The position numbers and the translations under genes are program-made. Below, in pieces: positions 1 through 8,206 of a stretch of DNA of 64,000 nt; position 1 is the first letter of the stretch; each line of letters opens with the position of its first letter. The stretch covers positions 124,001-188,000 of the forward strand of contig NZ_JACGVC010000053.1 in NCBI RefSeq assembly GCF_014077005.1, in the 5' to 3' direction. Below the pieces are notes generated by a model, which searched no databases, was not told the origin of the DNA, and was given only the letters and a program-made list of their open reading frames with translations. The stretch comes from Colwellia sp. MB3u-45 (lineage in GTDB: Bacteria; Pseudomonadota; Gammaproteobacteria; Enterobacterales; Alteromonadaceae).

Positions 1-1
1 C

Positions 2-616
2 TTATTCGCTTTAATGTTATTACCCGTACTCTCATTTGCAGCAGATTATACTGAAGGTGAGCATTACACTAAAGTGAATGAAGACGTTTCGGCGAAATCT
101 GAAGTACGTGAATTTTTCTCTTTTTATTGCGGACATTGTTTTAAATTTGAACCCTTTATGGCGACGTTAAAAACGTCTATACCCGCAGATGCTGACTTTG
201 AAATGAACCATGTAGATTTCTTGCGTGCTGCGTCACCTAAAGTACAACAAATGCTAAGTAAAGCCGTTGTTGTTGCCCACCAAATGGGTTTAGAGAAGAA
301 AATTATTGGCGCACTGTTTAATTACATCCATATCCAAAAAGCGGTATTTACTTCAGAAAAAGATATCCGAAACGTTTTCGTACTCAACGGTGCTGATGGT
401 GAAAAATTCGATAAGTTAATGAAAAGCTTTAGTGTGGTTAGCAAAGCCAATGCGATGAAGAAACAGCAAGACTACTTTGCTAATAAAGGTGCTTTAACCG
501 CAGTACCTACTGTGATTGTTAATGGTAAATACCGTGTTGATCCAGCCGGCTTAGATAGAAACAATTTTGAACAAGATTATATCAAGCTAGTAAATCACTT
601 ATTAACCTTAAAGTAA
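2..616 (+). CDS. dsbA: Thiol:disulfide interchange protein DsbA (5' end outside window)
   Basis: Periplasmic oxidase that introduces disulfide bonds into exported proteins and is re-oxidised by DsbB. The reading frame is open at the left edge and begins inside a signal peptide (LFALMLLPVLSFA before ADYTEG), so probably only a few N-terminal residues are missing. The first internal ATG is at 14. The active site reads FYCGHC near position 130, followed by the alpha-helical insert, and the cis-proline loop reads AVPTVIVNGKY near 500-530; both fit DsbA. The dipeptide between the cysteines is Gly-His, as in eukaryotic PDI, rather than the Pro-His of most DsbA proteins. The length matches the family. 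A bidirectional terminator follows at 692-717. Confidence 0.93.
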   Translation, partial: LFALMLLPVLSFAADYTEGEHYTKVNEDVSAKSEVREFFSFYCGHCFKFEPFMATLKTSIPADADFEMNHVDFLRAASPKVQQMLSKAVVVAHQMGLEKKIIGALFNYIHIQKAVFTSEKDIRNVFVLNGADGEKFDKLMKSFSVVSKANAMKKQQDYFANKGALTAVPTVIVNGKYRVDPAGLDRNNFEQDYIKLVNHLLTLK

Positions 617-691
617 GTTAATCCGTGCCGACATGGATGTAGTGACTGAGTTTTTGTCTGGCATAAAAAACTGACCGTTCATCCGGTAACT

Positions 692-717
692 AAAAAAGAG
701 GCTTTGGCCTCTTTTTT
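692..717. terminator. Bidirectional intrinsic terminator between dsbA and the ATP-grasp gene
   Basis: An 11-bp perfect stem (AAAAAAGAGGC pairing with GCCTCTTTTTT) with a 4-base TTTG loop. The A-run on one side and T-run on the other let it work on both strands, as fits the convergent genes on either side. Confidence 0.85.
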
Positions 718-737
718 ATTGCTTTGCTATTTATATC

Positions 738-1628
738 CTATGTTTTAGCCGTGAACGCTGTCATGCGAGTATCAAAAGCGTTGGCAAAGCGCAGTGCTGA
801 GGCATCGTCCATATTAAAATAAAGCGAAGGCTCAATTAACTCGGCTTCCATTAAGGCAAAGGTGTTTTGATAGCGAACAAAGTCAATGCGCGCGTAGAGT
901 AGTTCACCATGGAGCTTGCTGATAGCTCGCATTGTATTGTTTGCTGCTACCAATAAGGATGGTTCAGGCATTACCGATAATAAGCCACCACCATGCTCTT
1001 CTTGAACACGAAAATCACCTTGGGCTGGGGTTTTTAATATGGTGTGACTGTACTGGCCGTTAAAATAAAACAACGAAAATTCACCTTCTTGGCAAATAGC
1101 AGCCATAAAAGGCTGCACCATCAACTCTCGCTTTGCAAACGCTTGACTTAACTCCGCTACTTTATCTTGATAAGTGTCTTTTGTAAGCCAAAATGTATTA
1201 TCAGCATTGGCACTGACTCGCGGTTTTAAGACTATTTGCTCGGTAGAAAAATGGCTGAAATATCCCGCCATATTGTCAGGGTCAAAAGCCTGTGGCCATA
1301 AGGTCGGTACAATAGTCACTTGTTCAGCGGCTAAGCTTTTTAAGTAGCTTTTATTAATATTCCACTGCACCACATTTAAGCTATTTTCTAACCGGGCGCT
1401 TGATTGATCAATAGCCGACAGTACCTTGAGAAAACTTTCCATGTCATCTTGGTAATCCCATGGGCTACGAATAATAACCGCGGTATAGTCTGACCAATTT
1501 ACGCTGCTATCATGCCAGGAAATCACTTCGGTTTGCCAGCCTAAAGCCAGCATTGGCTGATCAATCAAACAATCATAAGCCTCAAAATTTTCCAAACTGT
1601 CCATGGATAAAATTGCGCATTTTTTCAT
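738..1628 (-). CDS. ATP-grasp superfamily protein (RimK/glutathione-synthetase-like), substrate unknown
   Basis: A 296-residue cytosolic protein. The N-terminal part contains AVIIRSPWDYQDD and VVQWNINKSYL, typical of a family of stand-alone ATP-grasp ligases that includes DcsG of the cycloserine pathway and RimK/GshB-like enzymes. The middle holds the ATP-binding region (QIVLKPRVSANADNTF), and the C-terminal part has YARIDFVRY and an acidic metal-binding stretch, LMEAELIEPSLYFN. ATP-grasp enzymes join a carboxylate to an amine or thiol through an acyl phosphate; the substrate here cannot be read from the sequence. It lies 54 bases downstream of the unknown membrane protein at 1683-2183 on the same strand and may be co-transcribed with it. 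No biosynthetic cluster surrounds it. Confidence 0.75.
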   Translation of the reverse strand: MKKCAILSMDSLENFEAYDCLIDQPMLALGWQTEVISWHDSSVNWSDYTAVIIRSPWDYQDDMESFLKVLSAIDQSSARLENSLNVVQWNINKSYLKSLAAEQVTIVPTLWPQAFDPDNMAGYFSHFSTEQIVLKPRVSANADNTFWLTKDTYQDKVAELSQAFAKRELMVQPFMAAICQEGEFSLFYFNGQYSHTILKTPAQGDFRVQEEHGGGLLSVMPEPSLLVAANNTMRAISKLHGELLYARIDFVRYQNTFALMEAELIEPSLYFNMDDASALRFANAFDTRMTAFTAKT

Positions 1629-1682
1629 AAAATCTACTGCCTCTGCTACATTGGTTAAAGGTTAAAGTGAATAAAACTAAGG

Positions 1683-2183
1683 CTAGTTAGCAAAAATTTC
1701 TGCTGGAAATAATTGCCCATACATAGCTATTGGCATAACAAGCCACTGTTCTGATATTTGATTAAAGCTCAATAATTGCTGCTCAGTGGCATAAAAACTT
1801 AACTGTAATGGAAGTGGTTGGCCGGCAATATCGAGCTTAACATCGAGCGAAAATTGTCGATCAACTATCGGGGCTTGGGCCATTGCCTGACCGCTACTTT
1901 GCTGCCAAGACATCATCATTTGTGCTAATGCTTGGCCAGAAATATTAGCCGGAGCTGCCCGCCAAGTGCGGCCTATCCGCTCAATAGTGAGCACATTACT
2001 TATATCGAGCGTTAAAATAATATTTTGCGATCCGACTAAAGCAATCTCTTGATCGCTAGTGACCTCAGTATTTTCATCTGGCGAGTGAATTTTTTTATTC
2101 GTGGCGTTAATCAATAAAATAAAGCCCATTACCATAATGATAATGACATTATTCCAGCCAGTTTTTGATAATCTGATCATCAT
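1683..2183 (-). CDS. Membrane-anchored protein of unknown function
   Basis: A 166-residue protein that I do not recognise. It starts with two adjacent Met codons, a short basic segment (IRLSKTGWNN) and one hydrophobic segment at about residues 13-27 (VIIIMVMGFILLIN), so it is probably an N-terminally anchored protein with its domain in the periplasm. The rest looks like a small beta-rich domain (LTLDISNVLTIERIGRTW, then LPLQLSFYATEQQLLSFN). There is no cysteine lipobox and no catalytic motif that I can name. It precedes the ATP-grasp gene on the same strand, and the 105 bases to the divergent DUF885 gene presumably carry both promoters. Confidence 0.6.
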   Translation of the reverse strand: MMIRLSKTGWNNVIIIMVMGFILLINATNKKIHSPDENTEVTSDQEIALVGSQNIILTLDISNVLTIERIGRTWRAAPANISGQALAQMMMSWQQSSGQAMAQAPIVDRQFSLDVKLDIAGQPLPLQLSFYATEQQLLSFNQISEQWLVMPIAMYGQLFPAEIFAN

Positions 2184-2288
2184 GCCCCTCAGTACTGCCT
2201 ATTATCTTCATCATACAAAAAAATTGAGCTCATTAGAATATAGCGTTACATTAATAACAATAATATCACCCCAAAATTAAGGCTTCGT

Positions 2289-4028
2289 ATGAAACTAAAA
2301 CCATTAAGTGCTGGAGTATTATTACTCTGTGGCTTATTCAGCGCAACCAGCACGTTTGCCAACCAAAGCAGTGAACAGTTTCAACAGTTACTCAATGAGC
2401 ATTGGCAAAGGGCAAATCAAGAACAAGTGTTTTTTCGAAAAGACCCCGATGCCTTTCGCATGAAGGGTAATTTACCTGAAATGTCAGCAAATGGCCGCGA
2501 ACGTCGGTCAAAATACAATAATGAATTGCTAACGCGTATTGATGATATTGATGTTAATAAACTCTCAGGTGCTGATCAGATCAGCTATCGTTTATTTAAA
2601 TATGAACGCGAAGCGGAAGCAAAAAGTTATCAATTTCAAGATCACCTTTATCCGTTAACTTATTATTCAGGCTTTCATAGTTACTTTGCCGGCGCTCCAG
2701 CCAACATGTCATTTTTAACCGAACAAGACTATAGTAATTATTTAATCAGTCTCGCTGATTATCCACGTTATAACCAAGCACATATCGTTGATCTAAAACA
2801 AGCCATTGCCTTAGATCATACCCATTACTGTGAAAGCTTTAAAGGCTATGAAAAATCAATCAGTAAGCATTTAGTCGCTGATGTACAAAACAGTGTTTTT
2901 TATGCGCCTATGCTGAATATGCCAGCAGTCATTTCATCAACCGAGCAAGCGCAGTATCGCCAGCAAGTAAAAACCTTGATTAAAGAGACTGTTTTACCTG
3001 AGTACCAAGATTTTTATGACTTTTTCACCAAAGAATATATGACCCACTGTCGGACCACTGCTGGCATTAGCAGTGTTGAGGGCGGCGAAGCATACTACCA
3101 ATACTTAATCGAGTATTACACGACCACGGATTTATCAGCTGATGAAATTCATCAAATAGGTCTAGATGAAGTCAGTCGCATACGTACAGAGATGCAGCAA
3201 ATTATTAAAGCTGTGGACTTTAAGGGTGAATTTAAAGATTTTATTGCGTTTTTGCGTAACGACCAGCAATTTTACACCGATAGTGCGATGGATATGCTGG
3301 AAAAAGCCAGCTATATCACCCGTAAAATGGCCGCACAATTACCGAAATGGTTTTCAGTATTACCCAGATCAACCTTCGACATTAAATCCAGTCCAAATGG
3401 TGGTGCCTATTATGTTGCCTCCGATGGCAGTGGTACCACATCAGGCACCTACTTTTTAGAGACTAAAAATTTAAACAGCCAACCTTTATATACTTTAGAG
3501 GCATTAACCTTTCATGAGGCAGAGCCCGGTCATCACTTTCAAAGTGCTATTGCGCAAGAAGTTGATATGGCTGAGTTTCGTAAAACTTTATACCACGCCG
3601 CCTATGGCGAAGGTTGGGGGCTATATTCTGAACGTTTAGGTAAGGAAATGGGCTTTTACCAAAACCCATATAGTGACTTCGGTCGTTTAACCTATGAAGC
3701 ATGGCGTGCTTGTCGCTTAGTGGTCGATACTGGCATTCATGCTAAAGGTTGGACCCGTCAACAAGCGATCGATTATTTAGCCAAGAATACCGCTTTAAGC
3801 ATGGCTGATGTTATTGGCCAGATTGACCGCTATATTACTTGGCCAGCGCAAGCCTTGTCATACAAAATTGGTGAAATCAAAATTCGTCAATTGCGGGCGA
3901 AAGCGGAACAAGCCTTAGGCGATAAGTTCGATATTAGAGCTTTTCATGACCAAATGCTGAAAAATGGTAGCTTACCCATGGCGCTGCTTGAAGAGTTAAC
4001 TATGGACTGGATAGCGCAGCAGTTGTAA
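2289..4028 (+). CDS. DUF885 family exported zinc-peptidase-like protein
   Basis: A 579-residue protein with a Sec signal peptide (MKLKPLSAGVLLLCGLFSATSTFA), so exported. DUF885 proteins are large, mostly helical proteins with a thermolysin-like zinc motif. Here the motif is HEAEPGHHFQ (coding near 3511-3540), preceded by LYTLEALTF and followed by YGEGWGLYSERLGKEMGFY and by RLVVDTGIHAKGWTR, all characteristic family blocks. Length is normal for the family. The substrate is unknown; a peptidase or carboxypeptidase role is inferred from the HExxxGH-type motif. The ATG is the only sensible start because it sits directly before the signal peptide. It is monocistronic, with a terminator-like hairpin behind it. 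Confidence 0.88.
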   Translation: MKLKPLSAGVLLLCGLFSATSTFANQSSEQFQQLLNEHWQRANQEQVFFRKDPDAFRMKGNLPEMSANGRERRSKYNNELLTRIDDIDVNKLSGADQISYRLFKYEREAEAKSYQFQDHLYPLTYYSGFHSYFAGAPANMSFLTEQDYSNYLISLADYPRYNQAHIVDLKQAIALDHTHYCESFKGYEKSISKHLVADVQNSVFYAPMLNMPAVISSTEQAQYRQQVKTLIKETVLPEYQDFYDFFTKEYMTHCRTTAGISSVEGGEAYYQYLIEYYTTTDLSADEIHQIGLDEVSRIRTEMQQIIKAVDFKGEFKDFIAFLRNDQQFYTDSAMDMLEKASYITRKMAAQLPKWFSVLPRSTFDIKSSPNGGAYYVASDGSGTTSGTYFLETKNLNSQPLYTLEALTFHEAEPGHHFQSAIAQEVDMAEFRKTLYHAAYGEGWGLYSERLGKEMGFYQNPYSDFGRLTYEAWRACRLVVDTGIHAKGWTRQQAIDYLAKNTALSMADVIGQIDRYITWPAQALSYKIGEIKIRQLRAKAEQALGDKFDIRAFHDQMLKNGSLPMALLEELTMDWIAQQL

Positions 4029-4049
4029 CGGCTAAGATATTTATATCAT

Positions 4050-4095
4050 GCAAAAAAAAGAGAAACGCTATTAAGTAGTTGTTCTTTTTTTTTGC
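4050..4095 (+). terminator. A/T-rich hairpin after the DUF885 gene
   Basis: GCAAAAAAAAGA at the left pairs imperfectly with TTCTTTTTTTTTGC at the right, 22 bases downstream of the stop codon. The long T-run fits a rho-independent terminator, but the stem is AT-rich and interrupted. Confidence 0.5.
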
Positions 4096-4273
4096 GACTT
4101 ATCCCAGCTTAAGCAATATTGCCCAACCAACTAGTTTTCAAAGCTTAATGGTTATGATCATAGTTATTAAGCGCATACAATAACAACCACTTGCTAGCTA
4201 TTGTCAGTGCTTCCAATTCAATTAACTCAGCTGTTGTGGACCTTAAGATCGACTTGACGCATTTTCATGTCAG

Positions 4274-4325
4274 CCGTTTAGTAACTCAGTTTAGTAGCTC
4301 AGTTTAGTAACGCAGTTTAGTGGTG
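4274..4325. repeat. Four imperfect tandem copies of a 13-bp unit
   Basis: Units begin at 4274, 4287, 4300 and 4313 and follow the pattern CAGTTTAGTAACT with one to three changes each. The array lies in non-coding DNA between convergent genes. Too short and gapless for a CRISPR; probably a slippage minisatellite. Confidence 0.75.
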
Positions 4326-4438
4326 AGTAACTGGCATATCAGCTAAGATTAAAGCCAAGCTTCAGAGGGTAAAATAGGCATAAGATTAAGGCGTAGGTTT
4401 GCGGTGCAAGTTAACGGAGTCATTTTCTATAGGCAATA

Positions 4439-4464
4439 AAAAACCCGGTATAAACCGGGTTTTT
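4439..4464 (-). terminator. Terminator of the rpmB-rpmG unit
   Basis: An 11-bp stem built on AACCCGGT/ACCGGGTT with a 4-base loop; read on the minus strand it ends in a T-run. It lies 17 bases downstream of the rpmG stop codon. Confidence 0.85.
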
Positions 4465-4480
4465 AAATAAGCCGTATCAA

Positions 4481-4636
4481 TTACTTGATTTTAGCTTCTT
4501 TATACATAACATGCTGACGGATGCGAGGATCAAACTTTTTGATTTCCATCTTTTCAGGCATAGTTTTTTTGTTTTTGTCAGTAGTGTAAAAATGGCCAGT
4601 GCCAGCACTAGAAACTAAACGAATTTTATCGCGCAT
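4481..4636 (-). CDS. rpmG: 50S ribosomal protein L33
   Basis: A 51-residue protein beginning [20 protein letters not shown] and ending in [10 protein letters not shown], a clear L33 of the large ribosomal subunit. This version lacks the CxxC zinc pairs of the C+ type: the first half has STAG-like residues and the second half has no cysteine, so it is the zinc-independent form usual in gammaproteobacteria. It starts 9 bases after the rpmB stop codon, so rpmB and rpmG form one operon, as in Escherichia coli. A strong terminator follows. Confidence 0.95.
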   Translation of the reverse strand: MRDKIRLVSSAGTGHFYTTDKNKKTMPEKMEIKKFDPRIRQHVMYKEAKIK

Positions 4637-4645
4637 TGCAATTCC

Positions 4646-4882
4646 TTAAACTTTTTCGCCACGGGCACGGATATCAGTTAATACTGCATCAATACCGTTT
4701 TTATCGATAATACGCATTCCTTTCGGAGTTAAGCGTAATTTAACGAAACTATTTTCACTCTCAACCCAAAAACGGTGAGTTTGAAGGTTAGGTAAAAAAC
4801 GACGACGAGTCGCGTTTCTTGCGTGCGAACGGTTGTTTCCAACCATTGGCTTTTTGCCTGTTACTTGGCAAACTTTAGACAT
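4646..4882 (-). CDS. rpmB: 50S ribosomal protein L28
   Basis: A 78-residue protein with the L28 signature: [20 protein letters not shown] at the start, then the basic stretch [20 protein letters not shown] and the C-terminal [18 protein letters not shown]. It is a component of the large ribosomal subunit. It is the first gene of the rpmB-rpmG operon. Upstream (4883-4960) lies the untranslated leader, with a GC-rich stretch near 4928-4945. The radC-rpmB-rpmG order is the usual gammaproteobacterial one, though here about 500 bases and one possible small gene separate radC and rpmB. Confidence 0.97.
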   Translation of the reverse strand: MSKVCQVTGKKPMVGNNRSHARNATRRRFLPNLQTHRFWVESENSFVKLRLTPKGMRIIDKNGIDAVLTDIRARGEKV

Positions 4883-5151
4883 ATGAGTACTCCAAAATTA
4901 ATTTCAGGTCGTGCTGTATTTCCCCAAGACCGTCGCCTCGGGATCCTGAAAAAGGTGGCATATTATAGTGAAAGTGAAAAATGAATGCCAGTATTAATCA
5001 ACTTTAAAGTGAATAGTTTTGAAATATTATATAATTCAATGGTTTAAGTTGAATAATTGATGTGACTTTAGTGTTTCATGAGTCATTATCAGCCGAATCG
5101 AATGTTAATAGCACATTTTTAGTCTATTTTAACCGCTAACTATTTACGTGA

Positions 5152-5337
5152 TCATTCTTTTTGATCTTTTTTAGCCAGTGCATTAGTTAAAATGTCAATA
5201 ATAGCAGACATGGCTACTTGGGTATTAAGTTGAGTATTAAGCGCCAATGCTTGTAGTTGTGCTATTGCTGTTTTACTCAAGGCCAATCTGCTAAGGCGAA
5301 AACGACGGCCGCTGCTTTGCAACTTTTTTTTTGTCAT
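5152..5337 (-). CDS. Possible small basic protein of unknown function
   Basis: A 61-codon frame, MTKKKLQSSGRRFRLSRLAL onward, with a very basic N-terminus and an alanine/leucine-rich, probably helical remainder (TAIAQLQALALNTQLNTQVAMSAIIDILTNALAKK). It lies 48 bases downstream of radC on the same strand and could be read from the same transcript. The ribosome binding site is weak (AAAGAA about 10 bases before the ATG). I do not recognise a family; the length would suit a small DNA-binding or regulatory protein, but this is only a guess. It may not be a real gene. Confidence 0.4.
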   Translation of the reverse strand: MTKKKLQSSGRRFRLSRLALSKTAIAQLQALALNTQLNTQVAMSAIIDILTNALAKKDQKE

Positions 5338-5385
5338 GCCATGTATTCTTTAGCGCTCAAAACAGCTTGCTGAAATACTCACACA

Positions 5386-6063
5386 TCATTCAATCATTCG
5401 GCCATGTTCAGCATACGAATAACAATGACAACCCGCCACAATGATATGATCAAGTACTTTGATATCAATTAACGCCAGTGCTTGTTCTAGTCGACTGGTA
5501 ATTTGATTATCGGCCATACTTGGCTCAGCAATACCCGACGGGTGATTGTGCGCAAGAATAACCGCTCCCGCTTGATATTTTAGTGCGGTCTCAACCACAA
5601 TGCGCGGGTATACTGCAGCAGCATTAATGGTGCCGTGAAATAGCCGCTCAAACTTTATCACTTGATGCTGAGTATTTAAAAAGAGCACCGCGAATACTTC
5701 TCGGGTTTCATGGCGCAGTTCTGCTTTTAAAAAGTTTTGCGTGCTCAGTGAAGACGTTAACGATTGCCCCATTTGCATCTGTTCCGCTAAATAGCGTGTC
5801 GACATTTCTAAACATGCTTGTAACTGGACATATTTTGCAACACCTAAACCATGATGCTGGCAAAAGTCATCTAATCCCGCTTGATATATTTTCGAAATAC
5901 TGCCAAAACTTTTTAATAAATTTCGTGCAAGGTCAACTACATGGCAACCTTGAACGCCTGTACGTAAGAATATTGCTAGCAGTTCGGCATCACTTAAGCT
6001 TTTCGCGCCAAAGTGTAATAACTTCTCTCGTGGTTTTTCACGGTCTGGCCAGTCTTTTAACAT
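5386..6063 (-). CDS. radC: RadC family JAB1/MPN-domain protein
   Basis: A 225-residue protein beginning LKDWPDREKPREKLLHFGAKSLSDAELLAIFLRTG, the RadC N-terminus with its helix-hairpin-helix segment (about residues 20-90). The C-terminal half is the JAMM/MPN metalloprotease-like domain with the HNHPSG motif and downstream Asp (HNHPSGIAEPSMADNQITSRL). Length is equal to the E. coli protein. The cellular role is unsettled; the old DNA-repair assignment was withdrawn, and radC relatives accompany recombination genes. It is divergent from coaBC, with 83 bases between the start codons, the standard arrangement in this class. Confidence 0.93.
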   Translation of the reverse strand: MLKDWPDREKPREKLLHFGAKSLSDAELLAIFLRTGVQGCHVVDLARNLLKSFGSISKIYQAGLDDFCQHHGLGVAKYVQLQACLEMSTRYLAEQMQMGQSLTSSLSTQNFLKAELRHETREVFAVLFLNTQHQVIKFERLFHGTINAAAVYPRIVVETALKYQAGAVILAHNHPSGIAEPSMADNQITSRLEQALALIDIKVLDHIIVAGCHCYSYAEHGRMIE

Positions 6064-6146
6064 AAGTGCATCCTTGCAAAGTGATTTGAATAAAAGTGCG
6101 ATAATGCTATCTTATTGCCCATTGTCGTTATTAAGATTAGCAGTTT

Positions 6147-7403
6147 ATGCAGATTCTTCAGGGTAAAAAAATCCTATTGGGTATCAGTGGTGGCATTGCC
6201 GCCTACAAAACGCCAGAGCTAGTGCGTCGATTAAAAGACCAAGGTGCTGATATTCGTGTCGTGATGACAGAAGGCGCTCAAGCCTTTATCACGCCATTAA
6301 CCTTACAAGCGGTTTCCGGCAATGCGGTATCAAGTAGTTTATTAGATACGCAAGCTGAGTTGGCTATGGGCCATATCGAACTGGCAAAATGGGCTGATTT
6401 TATTTTAATTGCACCCGCTACAGCCGACCTTATCGCTAAAATTGCCGCCGGATTGGCAAATGATTTGCTAACCACGCTTTGTTTAGCGACCGCAGCGCCC
6501 GTGGCTATTGCACCGGCAATGAACCAACAAATGTGGCATAACTTAGCAACACAAAAAAATATTAACACCTTAAAGTCATGGCACTACCGCCTATTTGGTC
6601 CAGGTGCTGGCGAACAAGCCTGCGGTGATGTCGGCTTAGGCCGTATGTTAGACGTGCCTGAGTTAGTTGAATTAACTTGCCAAGCCATCGCAAAAATGAA
6701 TAACCATGATACTGACTTAAATCAGCCAAAACCTTTAACTGGCCAGAAATGGTTAATTACCGCTGGGCCGACACGCGAAGCTATTGACCCTGTGCGTTAT
6801 ATTTCCAACCACAGCTCAGGAAAAATGGGTTTTGCTATTGCCAATGCAGCGCAAAGCCTTGGCGCAGAGGTCACCATCATCTCAGGGCCTGTTAGCTTAG
6901 CAACACCAAAAGGTTGCCAAAAAATAGCGGTAACGAGTGCCACAGAGATGCATCATCAGGCTATCGCGCTTGCGCCTGATGCTGATGTTTTTGTCGCTTG
7001 TGCTGCTGTGGCAGACTATCGTATTGATCATATTGCCAGTGAAAAAATTAAAAAATCTCAAGATACCATGCAACTGAATTTGATCAAAAACCCTGATATT
7101 GTCGCTGATGTTGCTGCATTAGCGCATAAGCCTTTTACGGTTGGTTTCGCCGCTGAAACGCAAAATGTAGAGTATTATGCTCGTGATAAATTGGCCCGTA
7201 AAAATCTTGATATGATCGCCGCCAATAACGTTGCGGCTGCAGGCCAAGGCTTTAACAGTGACAACAATGCGTTAACAGTATTTACCGCTAGCGATAAAAA
7301 AGTTTTACCTTTAATGAGCAAAAATGAGCTTGCCAAACAATTAGTCCAACATATTCACCAAACATGGCAAGGTTCTCGATTAATAACTAGGTCGGGCGGC
7401 TAA
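6147..7403 (+). CDS. coaBC: Bifunctional phosphopantothenoylcysteine decarboxylase / phosphopantothenate-cysteine ligase
   Basis: A cytosolic flavoprotein that carries out the second and third steps from pantothenate to coenzyme A: ligation of cysteine to 4'-phosphopantothenate (CoaB) and decarboxylation (CoaC). The N-terminal CoaC part (residues 1 to about 185) shows [20 protein letters not shown], the catalytic histidine in [11 protein letters not shown], the PAMNxxMW flavin/substrate block and [10 protein letters not shown] with the catalytic cysteine. The C-terminal CoaB part (about 195-410) shows [19 protein letters not shown] and ACAAVADYR followed by KIKKS. At 418 residues the length is normal. 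In most relatives dut follows directly; here slmA does, after a 145-base gap. Confidence 0.96.
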   Translation: MQILQGKKILLGISGGIAAYKTPELVRRLKDQGADIRVVMTEGAQAFITPLTLQAVSGNAVSSSLLDTQAELAMGHIELAKWADFILIAPATADLIAKIAAGLANDLLTTLCLATAAPVAIAPAMNQQMWHNLATQKNINTLKSWHYRLFGPGAGEQACGDVGLGRMLDVPELVELTCQAIAKMNNHDTDLNQPKPLTGQKWLITAGPTREAIDPVRYISNHSSGKMGFAIANAAQSLGAEVTIISGPVSLATPKGCQKIAVTSATEMHHQAIALAPDADVFVACAAVADYRIDHIASEKIKKSQDTMQLNLIKNPDIVADVAALAHKPFTVGFAAETQNVEYYARDKLARKNLDMIAANNVAAAGQGFNSDNNALTVFTASDKKVLPLMSKNELAKQLVQHIHQTWQGSRLITRSGG

Positions 7404-7548
7404 TTTCAGGCTTGAACTTCAAGCTTGAACATCAGCTAAATAACGCTATACAATCACGCTAATCTTTTAGTAGTAAACCCATCGGTATAATTTATTCATC
7501 CGTTTGGTCTGACTGTTGAAAATATAATAACAATAGAGAATCAGTTTT

Positions 7549-8133
7549 ATGTCGGCAACTCAAAAACCTAATCGTAAACAACAAATTTTAGAATGTCTTG
7601 CGCATATGTTAGAAACCAGCGCAGGGCAGCGGATCACAACGGCAAAGCTTGCCGCCGAAGTCGGTGTTTCTGAAGCGGCGCTTTATCGTCATTTTCCATC
7701 GAAAGCACGGATGTTTGAAGGCCTAATAGAATTTATTGAAGAATCTATTTTTTCTCGGGTAAACCTGATATTAACCGACCATAAAGAAGCCTTGATTCGT
7801 TGCCATCATATTTTGCATGTATTACTTATTTTTGCTGAGCGTAATCCCGGTATGTGCCGTATTCTTGCTGGTGATGCGTTAATGGGGGAAAATGAGCGTC
7901 TACGGGCTCGTGTGAATCAATTTTTTGAAAAGCTTGAGTCACAATTTAAGCAAGTTTTACGAGAGCGAAAGCTACGAGAAGGTAAAGGTTTCACCATTTC
8001 AGAGCAGGCTTTAGCCAACATTTTAATGGCTTATGCTGAAGGTAAAATTAATCAATATGTTCGCTCTGACTTTACCAAGAAACCCAGTAACGATTTTAAT
8101 GAGCAATGGCAATTTTTAATGGCTGATAAATAG
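7549..8133 (+). CDS. slmA: Nucleoid occlusion factor SlmA (TetR family)
   Basis: A 194-residue TetR-fold protein that binds specific chromosomal sites and blocks FtsZ ring assembly over the nucleoid. The N-terminal helix-turn-helix (about residues 28-55) reads [36 protein letters not shown], close to SlmA of E. coli, and the C-terminal part follows SlmA through IFSRVNLIL and [21 protein letters not shown]. The position behind coaBC also supports the assignment. The start ATG is preceded by AGAGAATCAG, a moderate ribosome binding site. Confidence 0.95.
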   Translation: MSATQKPNRKQQILECLAHMLETSAGQRITTAKLAAEVGVSEAALYRHFPSKARMFEGLIEFIEESIFSRVNLILTDHKEALIRCHHILHVLLIFAERNPGMCRILAGDALMGENERLRARVNQFFEKLESQFKQVLRERKLREGKGFTISEQALANILMAYAEGKINQYVRSDFTKKPSNDFNEQWQFLMADK

Positions 8134-8206
8134 GCCATTGCTGCACAAAACATCATAACAACAAGCGATTTATTTTCGTTAGTAAGTAAAAATTTAAGGA
8201 AGGCTA

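Larger units (their letters stand above)
4029..4480. other. Intergenic region with a short tandem repeat
   Basis: About 450 bases without a gene on either strand. It contains the terminator-like hairpin at 4050-4095, the 13-bp tandem repeat at 4274-4325 and the rpmG terminator at 4439-4464. I see no convincing small ORF, tRNA or riboswitch in the rest. Confidence 0.6.

Noticed and set aside
3166-3459. 97-codon frame on the plus strand inside the DUF885 gene
   Set aside because: It is a shifted frame within a clear gene, has no family resemblance and no ribosome binding site of note.
5118-5126. TTTAGTCTA half-site upstream of the small frame near radC
   Set aside because: It matches only one half of the palindrome found at 9811 and 16966; the other half is absent, so chance is likely.
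5748-6065. 105-codon frame opposite radC
   Set aside because: It lies antisense to a conserved gene, and its protein looks like a mirror product with no domain.
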